Shown: positions 38,776 to 52,679 of the stretch, one piece after another
How the letters are laid out: each line of letters starts with the position of its first letter
Position numbering within the stretch: position 1 is the first letter of the stretch
Assembly (NCBI GenBank): GCA_964057225.1
Contig: OZ059900.1
Location: forward strand, 4,598,501-4,662,500
DNA length: 64,000 nt
Origin: Auanema rhodensis
Taxonomy: Eukaryota; Nematoda; Chromadorea; Rhabditida; Rhabditidae
Direction: 5' to 3'
Made by a program: the position numbers and the translations under genes
The notes under the pieces: model-generated
Seen by the model: the letters and a program-made list of their open reading frames with translations, nothing else
The model's database searches: none
What the model was told of the DNA's origin: nothing

Positions 38776-41063
38776 CGGTATCCGAGTTACAAATCAAGAT
38801 CACTTTCCTTGGATACTTAGGTGGTATAGCTACCTGTTCACAAAAAATTGGAAGTCCTGGTTACCATGCATCAAACCCATTAAGATTGTGTTTCTAGACT
38901 AATATAACCATGGGGACTTCTTTAAATTTCACAGTATTCTTCTATCTTTAACGGTATCCGAGTTACAAATCAAGATCACTTTCTTTGGATACTTAGGTGG
39001 TATAGCTACCTGTTCACAAAAAATTCGAAGTCTTGGTTACCATGCATCAAATCCTTTAAGATAGTGTTTCTAGACTAATATAACCATGGGGACTTCATTA
39101 AATTTCACAGTATTCTTCTATCTTCAACGGTATCCGAGTTACAAATCAAGATCACTTTCTTTGGATACTTAGGTGGTATAGCTACCTGTTCACAAAAAAT
39201 TGGAAGTCCTGGTTACCATGCATCAAACCCATTAAGATTGTGTTTCTAGACTAATATGACCATGATGACTTCATTAAATTTCACAGTATTCTTCTATCTT
39301 CAACGGTATCCGAGTTACAAATCAAGATCACTTTCTTTGGATACTTAGGTGGTATAGCTACCTGTTCACAAAAAATTGGACGTCTTGGTTACCATGCATC
39401 AAACCCATTAAGATTGTGTTTCTAGACTAATATGACCATGATGACTTCATTAAATTTCACAGTATTCTTCTATCTTCAACGGTATCCGAGTTACAAATCA
39501 AGATCACTTTCTTTGGATACTTAGGTGGTATAGCTACCTGTTCACAAAAAATTGGAAGTCCTGGTTACCATGCATCAAACCCATTAAGATTGTGTTTCTA
39601 GACTAATATAACCATGGGGACTTCCTTAAATTTAACAGTATTCTTCTATCTTCAACGGTATCCGAGTTACAAATCAAGATCACTTTCTTTGGATACTTAG
39701 GTGGTATAGCTACCTGTTCACAAAAAATTGGACGTCTTGGTTACCATGCATCAAATCCTTTAAGATAGTGTTTCTAGACTAATATAACCATGAGGACTTC
39801 ATTAAATTTCACAGTATTCTTCTATCTTCAACGGTATCCGAGTTACAAATCAAGATCACTTTCTTTGGATACTTAGGTGGTATAGCTACCTGTTCACAAA
39901 AAATTGGAAGTCCTGGTTACCATGCATCAAACCCATTAAGATTGTGTTTCTAGACTAATATGACCATGATGACTTCATTGAAATTCACAGTATTCTTCTA
40001 TCTTCAACGGTATCCGAGTTACAAATCAAGATCACTTTCTTTGGATACTTAGGTGGTATAGCTACCTGTTCACAAAAAATTCGAAGTCTTGGTTACCATG
40101 CATCAAATCCTTTAAGATAGTGTTTCTAGACTAATATAACCATGAGGACTTCATTAAATTTCACAGTATTCTTCTATCTTCAACGGTATCCGAGTTACAA
40201 ATCAAGATCACTTTCTTTGGATACTTAGGTGATATAGCTACCTGTTCACAAAAAATTGGAAGTCTTGGTTACCATGCATCAAATCCTTTAAGATAGTGTT
40301 TCTAGACTAATATAACCATGGGGACTTCATTAAATTTCACAGTATTCTTCTATCTTTAACGGTATCCGAGTTACAAATCAAGATCACTTTCCTTGGATAC
40401 TTAGGTGGTATAGCTACCTGTTCACAAAAAATTGGAAGTCCTGGTTACCATGCATCAAACCCATTAAGATTGTGTTTCTAGACTAATATAACCATGGGGA
40501 CTTCTTTAAATTTCACAGTATTCTTCTATCTTTAACGGTATCCGAGTTACAAATCAAGATCACTTTCTTTGGATACTTAGGTGGTATAGCTACCTGTTCA
40601 CAAAAAATTCGAAGTCTTGGTTACCATGCATCAAATCCTTTAAGATAGTGTTTCTAGACTAATATAACCATGGGGACTTCATTAAATTTCACAGTATTCT
40701 TCTATCTTCAACGGTATCCGAGTTACAAATCAAGATCACTTTCTTTGGATACTTAGGTGGTATAGCTACCTGTTCACAAAAAATTGGAAGTCCTGGTTAC
40801 CATGCATCAAACCCATTAAGATTGTGTTTCTAGACTAATATGACCATGATGACTTCATTAAATTTCACAGTATTCTTCTATCTTCAACGGTATCCGAGTT
40901 ACAAATCAAGATCACTTTCTTTGGATACTTAGGTGGTATAGCTACCTGTTCACAAAAAATTGGACGTCTTGGTTACCATGCATCAAACCCATTAAGATTG
41001 TGTTTCTAGACTAATATGACCATGATGACTTCATTAAATTTCACAGTATTCTTCTATCTTCAA
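38248..41063 (+). repeat. 9-monomer spacing duplication, seven matching units
   Basis: The seven units at 38248-39479 recur in order at 39832-41063, offset 1584 bp (9 monomers). The two units between them (39480 and 39656) are a CTTCCTT unit and a GACGTC unit with AAATCCTTT, which look like recombinants of neighbouring types. Confidence 0.8.
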
Positions 41064-44000
41064 CGGTATCCGAGTTACAAATCAAGATCACTTTCTTTGG
41101 ATACTTAGGTGGTATAGCTACCTGTTCACAAAAAATTGGAAGTCCTGGTTACCATGCATCAAACCCATTAAGATTGTGTTTCTAGACTAATATGACCATG
41201 ATGACTTCATTGAAATTCACAGTATTCTTCTATCTTCAACGGTATCCGAGTTACAAATCAAGATCACTTTCTTTGGATACTTAGGTGGTATAGCTACCTG
41301 TTCACAAAAAATTCGAAGTCTTGGTTACCATGCATCAAATCCTTTGAGATAGTGTTTCTAGACTAATATAACCATGAGGACTTCATTAAATTTCACAGTA
41401 TTCTTCTATCTTCAACGGTATCCGAGTTACAAATCAAGATCACTTTCTTTGGATACTTAGGTGGTATAGCTACCTGTTCACAAAAAATTGGAAGTCCTGG
41501 TTACCATGCATCAAACCCATTAAGATTGTGTTTCTAGACTAATATGACCATGATGACTTCATTGAAATTCACAGTATTCTTCTATCTTCAACGGTATCCG
41601 AGTTACAAATCAAGATCACTTTCTTTGGATACTTAGGTGGTATAGCTACCTGTTCACAAAAAATTCGAAGTCTTGGTTACCATGCATCAAATCCTTTAAG
41701 ATAGTGTTTCTAGACTAATATAACCATGAGGACTTCATTAAATTTCACAGTATTCTTCTATCTTCAACGGTATCCGAGTTACAAATCAAGATCACTTTCT
41801 TTGGATACTTAGGTGATATAGCTACCTGTTCACAAAAAATTGGAAGTCCTGGTTACCATGCATCAAATCCTTTAAGATAGTGTTTCTAGACTAATATAAC
41901 CATGAGGACTTCATTAAATTTCACAGTATTCTTCTATCTTCAACGGTATCCGAGTTACAAATCAAGATCACTTTCTTTGGATACTTAGGTGATATAGCTA
42001 CCTGTTCACAAAAAATTGGAAGTCTTGGTTACCATGCATCAAATCCTTTAAGATAGTGTTTCTAGACTAATATAACCATGGGGACTTCATTAAATTTCAC
42101 AGTATTCTTCTATCTTTAACGGTATCCGAGTTACAAATCAAGATCACTTTCCTTGGATACTTAGGTGGTATAGCTACCTGTTCACAAAAAATTGGAAGTC
42201 CTGGTTACCATGCATCAAACCCATTAAGATTGTGTTTCTAGACTAATATAACCATGGGGACTTCTTTAAATTTCACAGTATTCTTCTATCTTTAACGGTA
42301 TCCGAGTTACAAATCAAGATCACTTTCTTTGGATACTTAGGTGGTATAGCTACCTGTTCACAAAAAATTCGAAGTCTTGGTTACCATGCATCAAATCCTT
42401 TAAGATAGTGTTTCTAGACTAATATAACCATGGGGACTTCATTAAATTTCACAGTATTCTTCTATCTTTAACGGTATCCGAGTTACAAATCAAGATCACT
42501 TTCCTTGGATACTTAGGTGGTATAGCTACCTGTTCACAAAAAATTGGAAGTCCTGGTTACCATGCATCAAACCCATTAAGATTGTGTTTCTAGACTAATA
42601 TAACCATGGGGACTTCTTTAAATTTCACAGTATTCTTCTATCTTTAACGGTATCCGAGTTACAAATCAAGATCACTTTCTTTGGATACTTAGGTGGTATA
42701 GCTACCTGTTCACAAAAAATTCGAAGTCTTGGTTACCATGCATCAAATCCTTTAAGATAGTGTTTCTAGACTAATATAACCATGGGGACTTCCTTAAATT
42801 TAACAGTATTCTTCTATCTTCAACGGTATCCGAGTTACAAATCAAGATCACTTTCTTTGGATACTTAGGTGGTATAGCTACCTGTTCACAAAAAATTGGA
42901 CGTCTTGGTTACCATGCATCAAACCCATTAAGATTGTGTTTCTAGACTAATATGACCATGATGACTTCATTAAATTTCACAGTATTCTTCTATCTTCAAC
43001 GGTATCCGAGTTACAAATCAAGATCACTTTCTTTGGATACTTAGGTGGTATAGCTACCTGTTCACAAAAAATTGGAAGTCCTGGTTACCATGCATCAAAC
43101 CCATTAAGATTGTGTTTCTAGACTAATATGACCATGATGACTTCATTAAATTTCACAGTATTCTTCTATCTTCAACGGTATCCGAGTTACAAATCAAGAT
43201 CACTTTCTTTGGATACTTAGATGGTATAGCTACCTGTTCACAAAAAATTCGAAGTCTTGGTTACCATGCATCAAATCCTTTAAGATAGTGTTTCTAGACT
43301 AATATAACCATGAGGACTTCATTAAATTTCACAGTATTCTTCTATCTTCAACGGTATCCGAGTTACAAATCAAGATCACTTTCTTTGGATACTTAGGTGG
43401 TATAGCTACCTGTTCACAAAAAATTGGACGTCTTGGTTACCATGCATCAAACCCATTAAGATTGTGTTTCTAGACTAATATGACCATGATGACTTCATTA
43501 AATTTCACAGTATTCTTCTATCTTCAACGGTATCCGAGTTACAAATCAAGATCACTTTCTTTGGATACTTAGGTGGTATAGCTACCTGTTCACAAAAAAT
43601 TGGAAGTCCTGGTTACCATGCATCAAACCCATTAAGATTGTGTTTCTAGACTAATATGACCATGATGACTTCATTAAATTTCACAGTATTCTTCTATCTT
43701 CAACGGTATCCGAGTTACAAATCAAGATCACTTTCTTTGGATACTTAGGTGGTATAGCTACCTGTTCACAAAAAATTGGACGTCTTGGTTACCATGCATC
43801 AAACCCATTAAGATTGTGTTTCTAGACTAATATGACCATGATGACTTCATTAAATTTCACAGTATTCTTCTATCTTCAACGGTATCCGAGTTACAAATCA
43901 AGATCACTTTCTTTGGATACTTAGGTGGTATAGCTACCTGTTCACAAAAAATTGGACGTCTTGGTTACCATGCATCAAACCCATTAAGATTGTGTTTCTA

Positions 44001-44935
44001 GACTAATATGACCATGATGACTTCATTAAATTTCACAGTATTCTTCTATCTTCAACGGTATCCGAGTTACAAATCAAGATCACTTTCTTTGGATACTTAG
44101 GTGGTATAGCTACCTGTTCACAAAAAATTGGAAGTCCTGGTTACCATGCATCAAACCCATTAAGATTGTGTTTCTAGACTAATATGACCATGATGACTTC
44201 ATTGAAATTCACAGTATTCTTCTATCTTCAACGGTATCCGAGTTACAAATCAAGATCACTTTCTTTGGATACTTAGATGGTATAGCTACCTGTTCACAAA
44301 AAATTCGAAGTCTTGGTTACCATGCATCAAATCCTTTAAGATAGTGTTTCTAGACTAATATAACCATGAGGACTTCATTAAATTTCACAGTATTCTTCTA
44401 TCTTCAACGGTATCCGAGTTACAAATCAAGATCACTTTCTTTGGATACTTAGGTGATATAGCTACCTGTTCACAAAAAATTGGAAGTCCTGGTTACCATG
44501 CATCAAACCCATTAAGATTGTGTTTCTAGACTAATATGACCATGATGACTTCATTGAAATTCACAGTATTCTTCTATCTTCAACGGTATCCGAGTTACAA
44601 ATCAAGATCACTTTCTTTGGATACTTAGGTGGTATAGCTACCTGTTCACAAAAAATTCGAAGTCTTGGTTACCATGCATCAAATCCTTTAAGATAGTGTT
44701 TCTAGACTAATATAACCATGAGGACTTCATTAAATTTCACAGTATTCTTCTATCTTCAACGGTATCCGAGTTACAAATCAAGATCACTTTCTTTGGATAC
44801 TTAGGTGATATAGCTACCTGTTCACAAAAAATTGGAAGTCCTGGTTACCATGCATCAAACCCATTAAGATTGTGTTTCTAGACTAATATAACCATGGGGA
44901 CTTCATTAAATTTCACAGTATTCTTTTATCTTTAA

Positions 44936-47900
44936 CGGTATCCGAGTTACAAATCAAGATCACTTTCTTTGGATACTTAGGTGGTATAGCTACCTGTTCA
45001 CAAAAAATTGGAACTCCTGGTTACCATGCATCGAACCCATTAAGATTGTGTTTCTAGACTAATATGACCATGGGAAATTCATTTAAGTTCACAGTAGTCT
45101 TCTATCTTTAACGGTATCCGAGTTACAAATCAAGATCACTTTCTTTGGATACTTAGGTGGTATAGCTACCTGTTCACAAAAAATTGGAAGTCCTGGTTAC
45201 CATGCATCAAACCCATTAAGATTGTGTTTCTAGACTAATATAACCATGGGGACTTCATTAAATTTCACAGTATTCTTCTATCTTTAACGGTATCCGAGTT
45301 ACAAATCAAGATCACTTTCCTTGGATACTTAGGTGGTATAGCTACCTGTTCACAAAAAATTGGAAGTCCTGGTTACCATGCATCAAACCCATTAAGATTG
45401 TGTTTCTAGACTAATATAACCATGGGGACTTCTTTAAATTTCACAGTATTCTTCTATCTTTAACGGTATCCGAGTTACAAATCAAGATCACTTTCTTTGG
45501 ATACTTAGGTGGTATAGCTACCTGTTCACAAAAAATTCGAAGTCTTGGTTACCATGCATCAAATCCTTTAAGATAGTGTTTCTAGACTAATATAACCATG
45601 GGGACTTCATTAAATTTCACAGTATTCTTCTATCTTTAACGGTATCCGAGTTACAAATCAAGATCACTTTCCTTGGATACTTAGGTGGTATAGCTACCTG
45701 TTCACAAAAAATTGGAAGTCCTGGTTACCATGCATCAAACCCATTAAGATTGTGTTTCTAGACTAATATAACCATGGGGACTTCTTTAAATTTCACAGTA
45801 TTCTTCTATCTTTAACGGTATCCGAGTTACAAATCAAGATCACTTTCTTTGGATACTTAGGTGGTATAGCTACCTGTTCACAAAAAATTCGAAGTCTTGG
45901 TTACCATGCATCAAATCCTTTAAGATAGTGTTTCTAGACTAATATAACCATGGGGACTTCCTTAAATTTAACAGTATTCTTCTATCTTCAACGGTATCCG
46001 AGTTACAAATCAAGATCACTTTCTTTGGATACTTAGGTGGTATAGCTACCTGTTCACAAAAAATTGGACGTCTTGGTTACCATGCATCAAACCCATTAAG
46101 ATTGTGTTTCTAGACTAATATGACCATGATGACTTCATTAAATTTCACAGTATTCTTCTATCTTCAACGGTATCCGAGTTACAAATCAAGATCACTTTCT
46201 TTGGATACTTAGGTGGTATAGCTACCTGTTCACAAAAAATTGGAAGTCCTGGTTACCATGCATCAAACCCATTAAGATTGTGTTTCTAGACTAATATGAC
46301 CATGATGACTTCATTAAATTTCACAGTATTCTTCTATCTTCAACGGTATCCGAGTTACAAATCAAGATCACTTTCTTTGGATACTTAGGTGGTATAGCTA
46401 CCTGTTCACAAAAAATTGGACGTCTTGGTTACCATGCATCAAACCCATTAAGATTGTGTTTCTAGACTAATATGACCATGATGACTTCATTAAATTTCAC
46501 AGTATTCTTCTATCTTCAACGGTATCCGAGTTACAAATCAAGATCACTTTCTTTGGATACTTAGGTGGTATAGCTACCTGTTCACAAAAAATTGGAAGTC
46601 CTGGTTACCATGCATCAAACCCATTAAGATTGTGTTTCTAGACTAATATGACCATGATGACTTCATTGAAATTCACAGTATTCTTCTATCTTCAACGGTA
46701 TCGGGGTTACAAATCAAGATCACTTTCTTTGGATACTTAGATGGTATAGCTACCTGTTCACAAAAAATTCGAAGTCTTGGTTACCATGCATCAAATCCTT
46801 TAAGATAGTGTTTCTAGACTAATATAACCATGGGGACTTCATTAAATTTCACAGTATTCTTCTATCTTTAACGGTATCCGAGTTACAAATCAAGATCACT
46901 TTCCTTGGATACTTAGGTGGTATAGCTACCTGTTCACAAAAAATTGGAACTCCTGGTTACCATGCATCGAACCCATTAAGATTGTGTTTCTAGACTAATA
47001 TGACCATGGGAAATTCATTTAAGTTCACAGTAGTCTTCTATCTTTAACGGTATCCGAGTTACAAATCAAGATCACTTTCCTTGGATACTTAGGTGGTATA
47101 GCTACCTGTTCACAAAAAATTGGAAGTCCTGGTTACCATGCATCAAACCCATTAAGATTGTGTTTCTAGACTAATATAACCATGGGGACTTCATTAAATT
47201 TCACAGTATTCTTCTATCTTTAACGGTATCCGAGTTACAAATCAAGATCACTTTCCTTGGATACTTAGGTGGTATAGCTACCTGTTCACAAAAAATTGGA
47301 AGTCCTGGTTACCATGCATCAAACCCATTAAGATTGTGTTTCTAGACTAATATAACCATGGGGACTTCTTTAAATTTCACAGTATTCTTCTATCTTTAAC
47401 GGTATCCGAGTTACAAATCAAGATCACTTTCTTTGGATACTTAGGTGGTATAGCTACCTGTTCACAAAAAATTCGAAGTCTTGGTTACCATGCATCAAAT
47501 CCTTTAAGATAGTGTTTCTAGACTAATATAACCATGGGGACTTCATTAAATTTCACAGTATTCTTCTATCTTTAACGGTATCCGAGTTACAAATCAAGAT
47601 CACTTTCCTTGGATACTTAGGTGGTATAGCTACCTGTTCACAAAAAATTGGAAGTCCTGGTTACCATGCATCAAACCCATTAAGATTGTGTTTCTAGACT
47701 AATATAACCATGGGGACTTCTTTAAATTTCACAGTATTCTTCTATCTTTAACGGTATCCGAGTTACAAATCAAGATCACTTTCTTTGGATACTTAGGTGG
47801 TATAGCTACCTGTTCACAAAAAATTCGAAGTCTTGGTTACCATGCATCAAATCCTTTAAGATAGTGTTTCTAGACTAATATAACCATGGGGACTTCCTTA

Positions 47901-48807
47901 AATTTAACAGTATTCTTCTATCTTCAACGGTATCCGAGTTACAAATCAAGATCACTTTCTTTGGATACTTAGGTGGTATAGCTACCTGTTCACAAAAAAT
48001 TGGACGTCTTGGTTACCATGCATCAAACCCATTAAGATTGTGTTTCTAGACTAATATGACCATGATGACTTCATTAAATTTCACAGTATTCTTCTATCTT
48101 CAACGGTATCCGAGTTACAAATCAAGATCACTTTCTTTGGATACTTAGGTGGTATAGCTACCTGTTCACAAAAAATTGGAAGTCCTGGTTACCATGCATC
48201 AAACCCATTAAGATTGTGTTTCTAGACTAATATGACCATGATGACTTCATTAAATTTCACAGTATTCTTCTATCTTCAACGGTATCCGAGTTACAAATCA
48301 AGATCACTTTCTTTGGATACTTAGGTGGTATAGCTACCTGTTCACAAAAAATTGGACGTCTTGGTTACCATGCATCAAACCCATTAAGATTGTGTTTCTA
48401 GACTAATATGACCATGATGACTTCATTAAATTTCACAGTATTCTTCTATCTTCAACGGTATCCGAGTTACAAATCAAGATCACTTTCTTTGGATACTTAG
48501 GTGGTATAGCTACCTGTTCACAAAAAATTGGAAGTCCTGGTTACCATGCATCAAACCCATTAAGATTGTGTTTCTAGACTAATATGACCATGATGACTTC
48601 ATTGAAATTCACAGTATTCTTCTATCTTCAACGGTATCCGAGTTACAAATCAAGATCACTTTCTTTGGATACTTAGATGGTATAGCTACCTGTTCACAAA
48701 AAATTCGAAGTCTTGGTTACCATGCATCAAATCCTTTAAGATAGTGTTTCTAGACTAATATAACCATGGGGACTTCATTAAATTTCACAGTATTCTTCTA
48801 TCTTTAA
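44936..48807 (+). repeat. 11-monomer HOR (1936 bp), two copies and the start of a third
   Basis: Units 44936-46871 recur as 46872-48807, and a third copy begins at 48808. Markers exactly 1936 bp apart include GGAACTCC (45011, 46947, 48883), TTCCTTGG (45671/47607 and 46903/48839) and CTTAGATGG (46741/48677). Differences are few: copy 2 has TTCCTTGG in its second unit where copy 1 has TTCTTTGG, and copy 1 alone has TATCGGGG near 46701 in place of TATCCGAG. Confidence 0.92.
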
Positions 48808-48983
48808 CGGTATCCGAGTTACAAATCAAGATCACTTTCCTTGGATACTTAGGTGGTATAGCTACCTGTTCACAAAAAATTGGAACTCCTGGTTACCATG
48901 CATCGAACCCATTAAGATTGTGTTTCTAGACTAATATGACCATGGGAAATTCATTTAAGTTCACAGTAGTCTTCTATCTTTAA

Positions 48984-50567
48984 CGGTATCCGAGTTACAA
49001 ATCAAGATCACTTTCTTTGGATACTTAGGTGGTATAGCTACCTGTTCACAAAAAATTGGAAGTCTTGGTTACCATGCATCAAATCCTTTAAGATAGTGTT
49101 TCTAGACTAATATAACCATGGGGACTTCATTAAATTTCACAGTATTCTTTTATCTTTAACGGTATCCGAGTTACAAATCAAGATCACTTTCTTTGGATAC
49201 TTAGGTGGTATAGCTACCTGTTCACAAAAAATTGGAAGTCCTGGTTACCATGCATCAAACCCATTAAGATTGTGTTTCTAGACTAATATGACCATGAGAA
49301 ATTCATTTAAGTTCACAGTATTCTTCTATCTTTAACGGTATCCGAGTTACAAATCAAGATCACTTTCTTTGGATACTTAGGTGGTATAGCTACCTGTTCA
49401 CAAAAAATTGGAACTCCTGGTTACCATGCATCGAACCCATTAAGATTGTGTTTCTAGACTAATATGACCATGGGAAATTCATTTAAGTTCACAGTAGTCT
49501 TCTATCTTTAACGGTATCCGAGTTACAAATCAAGATCACTTTCTTTGGATACTTAGGTGGTATAGCTACCTGTTCACAAAAAATTGGAAGTCTTGGTTAC
49601 CATGCATCAAATCCTTTAAGATAGTGTTTCTAGACTAATATAACCATGGGGACTTCATTAATTTTCACAGTATTCTTTTATCTTTAACGGTATCCGAGTT
49701 ACAAATCAAGATCACTTTCTTTGGATACTTAGGTGGTATAGCTACCTGTTCACAAAAAATTGGAAGTCCTGGTTACCATGCATCAAACCCATTAAGATTG
49801 TGTTTCTAGACTAATATGACCATGAGAAATTCATTTAAGTTCACAGTATTCTTCTATCTTTAACGGTATCCGAGTTACAAATCAAGATCACTTTCTTTGG
49901 ATACTTAGGTGGTATAGCTACCTGTTCACAAAAAATTGGAAGTCCTGGTTACCATGCATCAAACCCATTAAGATTGTGTTTCTAGACTAATATGACCATG
50001 GGAAATTCATTTAAGTTCACAGTAGTCTTCTATCTTTAACGGTATCCGAGTTACAAATCAAGATCACTTTCTTTGGATACTTAGGTGGTATAGCTACCTG
50101 TTCACAAAAAATTGGAAGTCTTGGTTACCATGCATCAAATCCTTTAAGATAGTGTTTCTAGACTAATATAACCATGAGGACTTCATTAATTTTCACAGTA
50201 TTCTTTTATCTTTAACGGTATCCGAGTTACAAATCAAGATCACTTTCTTTGGATACTTAGGTGGTATAGCTACCTGTTCACAAAAAATTGGAAGTCCTGG
50301 TTACCATGCATCAAACCCATTAAGATTGTGTTTCTAGACTAATATGACCATGAGAAATTCATTTAAGTTCACAGTATTCTTCTATCTTTAACGGTATCCG
50401 AGTTACAAATCAAGATCACTTTCTTTGGATACTTAGGTGGTATAGCTACCTGTTCACAAAAAATTGGAAGTCCTGGTTACCATGCATCAAACCCATTAAG
50501 ATTGTGTTTCTAGACTAATATGACCATGGGAAATTCATTTAAGTTCACAGTAGTCTTCTATCTTTAA
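48984..50567 (+). repeat. 3-monomer HOR (528 bp), three copies
   Basis: The trio CTTGG/AAATCC unit, GAGAAATTC unit, GGGAAATTC unit with ACAGTAGTC starts at 48984, 49512 and 50040. The rare TTAATTTTCAC tail marks the first unit of the second and third copies. The third unit is the GGAACTCC form at 49336 and the ordinary CCTGG form at 49864 and 50392. Confidence 0.88.
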
Positions 50568-51095
50568 CGGTATCCGAGTTACAAATCAAGATCACTTTCT
50601 TTGGATACTTAGGTGGTATAGCTACCTGTTCACAAAAAATTGGAAGTCCTGGTTACCATGCATCAAACCCATTAAGATTGTGTTTCTAGACTAATATGAC
50701 CATGATGACTTCATTAAATTTCACAGTATTCTTTTATCTTTAACGGTATCCGAGTTACAAATCAAGATCACTTTCTTTGGATACTTAGGTGGTATAGCTA
50801 CCTGTTCACAAAAAATTGGACGTCTTGGTTACCATGCATCAAACCCATTAAGATTGTGTTTCTAGACTAATATGACCATGGGAAATTCATTTAAGTTCAC
50901 AGTAGTCTTCTATCTTTAACGGTATCCGAGTTACAAATCAAGATCACTTTCTTTGGATACTTAGGTGGTATAGCTACCTGTTCACAAAAAATTGGAAGTC
51001 TTGGTTACCATGCATCAAATCCTTTAAGATTGTGTTTCTAGACTAATATGACCATGGGAAATTCATTTAAGTTCACAGTAGTCTTCTATCTTTAA

Positions 51096-52151
51096 CGGTA
51101 TCCGAGTTACAAATCAAGATCACTTTCTTTGGATACTTAGGTGGTATAGCTACCTGTTCACAAAAAATTGGAAGTCTTGGTTACCATGCATCAAATCCTT
51201 TAAGATAGTGTTTCTAGACTAATATAACCATGGGGACTTCATTAAATTTCACAGTATTCTTTTATCTTTAACGGTATCCGAGTTACAAATCAAGATCACT
51301 TTCTTTGGATACTTAGGTGGTATAGCTACCTGTTCACAAAAAATTGGAAGTCCTGGTTACCATGCATCAAACCCATTAAGATTGTGTTTCTAGACTAATA
51401 TGACCATGAGAAATTCATTTAAGTTCACAGTATTCTTCTATCTTTAACGGTATCCGAGTTACAAATCAAGATCACTTTCTTTGGATACTTAGGTGGTATA
51501 GCTACCTGTTCACAAAAAATTGGAACTCCTGGTTACCATGCATCGAACCCATTAAGATTGTGTTTCTAGACTAATATGACCATGGGAAATTCATTTAAGT
51601 TCACAGTAGTCTTCTATCTTTAACGGTATCCGAGTTACAAATCAAGATCACTTTCTTTGGATACTTAGGTGGTATAGCTACCTGTTCACAAAAAATTGGA
51701 AGTCTTGGTTACCATGCATCAAATCCTTTAAGATAGTGTTTCTAGACTAATATAACCATGGGGACTTTATTAATTTTCACAGTATTCTTTTATCTTTAAC
51801 GGTATCCGAGTTACAAATCAAGATCACTTTCTTTGGATACTTAGGTGGTATAGCTACCTGTTCACAAAAAATTGGAAGTCCTGGTTACCATGCATCAAAC
51901 CCATTAAGATTGTGTTTCTAGACTAATATGACCATGAGAAATTCATTTAAGTTCACAGTATTCTTCTATCTTTAACGGTATCCGAGTTACAAATCAAGAT
52001 CACTTTCTTTGGATACTTAGGTGGTATAGCTACCTGTTCACAAAAAATTGGAAGTCCTGGTTACCATGCATCAAACCCATTAAGATTGTGTTTCTAGACT
52101 AATATGACCATGGGAAATTCATTTAAGTTCACAGTAGTCTTCTATCTTTAA
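51096..52151 (+). repeat. 3-monomer HOR (528 bp), two more copies
   Basis: This is the same trio as at 48984, at 51096 and 51624, separated from it by three non-conforming units (50568-51095) that include a GACGTC unit with a GGGAAATTC tail, probably a recombinant. A single further copy lies at 54968-55495. Confidence 0.85.
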
Positions 52152-52327
52152 CGGTATCCGAGTTACAAATCAAGATCACTTTCTTTGGATACTTAGGTGG
52201 TATAGCTACCTGTTCACAAAAAATTGGAAGTCTTGGTTACCATGCATCAAATCCTTTAAGATAGTGTTTCTAGACTAATATAACCATGGGGACTTCATTA
52301 ATTTTCACAGTATTCTTTTATCTTTAA

Positions 52328-52679
52328 CGGTATCCGAGTTACAAATCAAGATCACTTTCTTTGGATACTTAGGTGGTATAGCTACCTGTTCACAAAAAAT
52401 TGGAAGTCCTGGTTACCATCCATCAAACCCATTAAGATTGTGTTTCTAGACTAATATGACCATGATGACTTCATTAAATTTCACAGTATTCTTTTATCTT
52501 TAACGGTATCCGAGTTACAAATCAAGATCACTTTCTTTGGATACTTAGGTGGTATAGCTACCTGTTCACAAAAAATTGGAAGTCCTGGTTACCATCCATC
52601 AAACCCATTAAGATTGTGTTTCTAGACTAATATGACCATGATGACTTCATTAAATTTCACAGTATTCTTTTATCTTTAA
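52328..52679 (+). repeat. adjacent identical monomer pair with ACCATCCATC
   Basis: Units 52328 and 52504 appear identical by eye, and both carry ACCATCCATC, which destroys the ATGCAT palindrome. I saw this change nowhere else, so the pair reflects a very recent single-monomer duplication. Confidence 0.85.

Larger units (their letters stand above)
34200..44935 (+). repeat. right-domain block built from GACGTC, TTCGAA and TTCCTTGG units
   Basis: The first GACGTC unit is at 34200 (site 34275-34280). From here the array is largely permutations of a small set of units: TTCCTTGG with CTTCTTTAAA, ATTCGAAG with CTTCCTTAAA or ATGAGGACTTC, GACGTC with GATGACTTC, CCTGG with GATGACTTC, and GTGATATAG. 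Longer runs recur: 36664-37543 matches 42472-43351 in order, 33 monomers (5808 bp) away, including the rare CTTAGATGG change at 37411 and 43219. None of the ACACAATA variants of the left domain are present. Confidence 0.85.
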
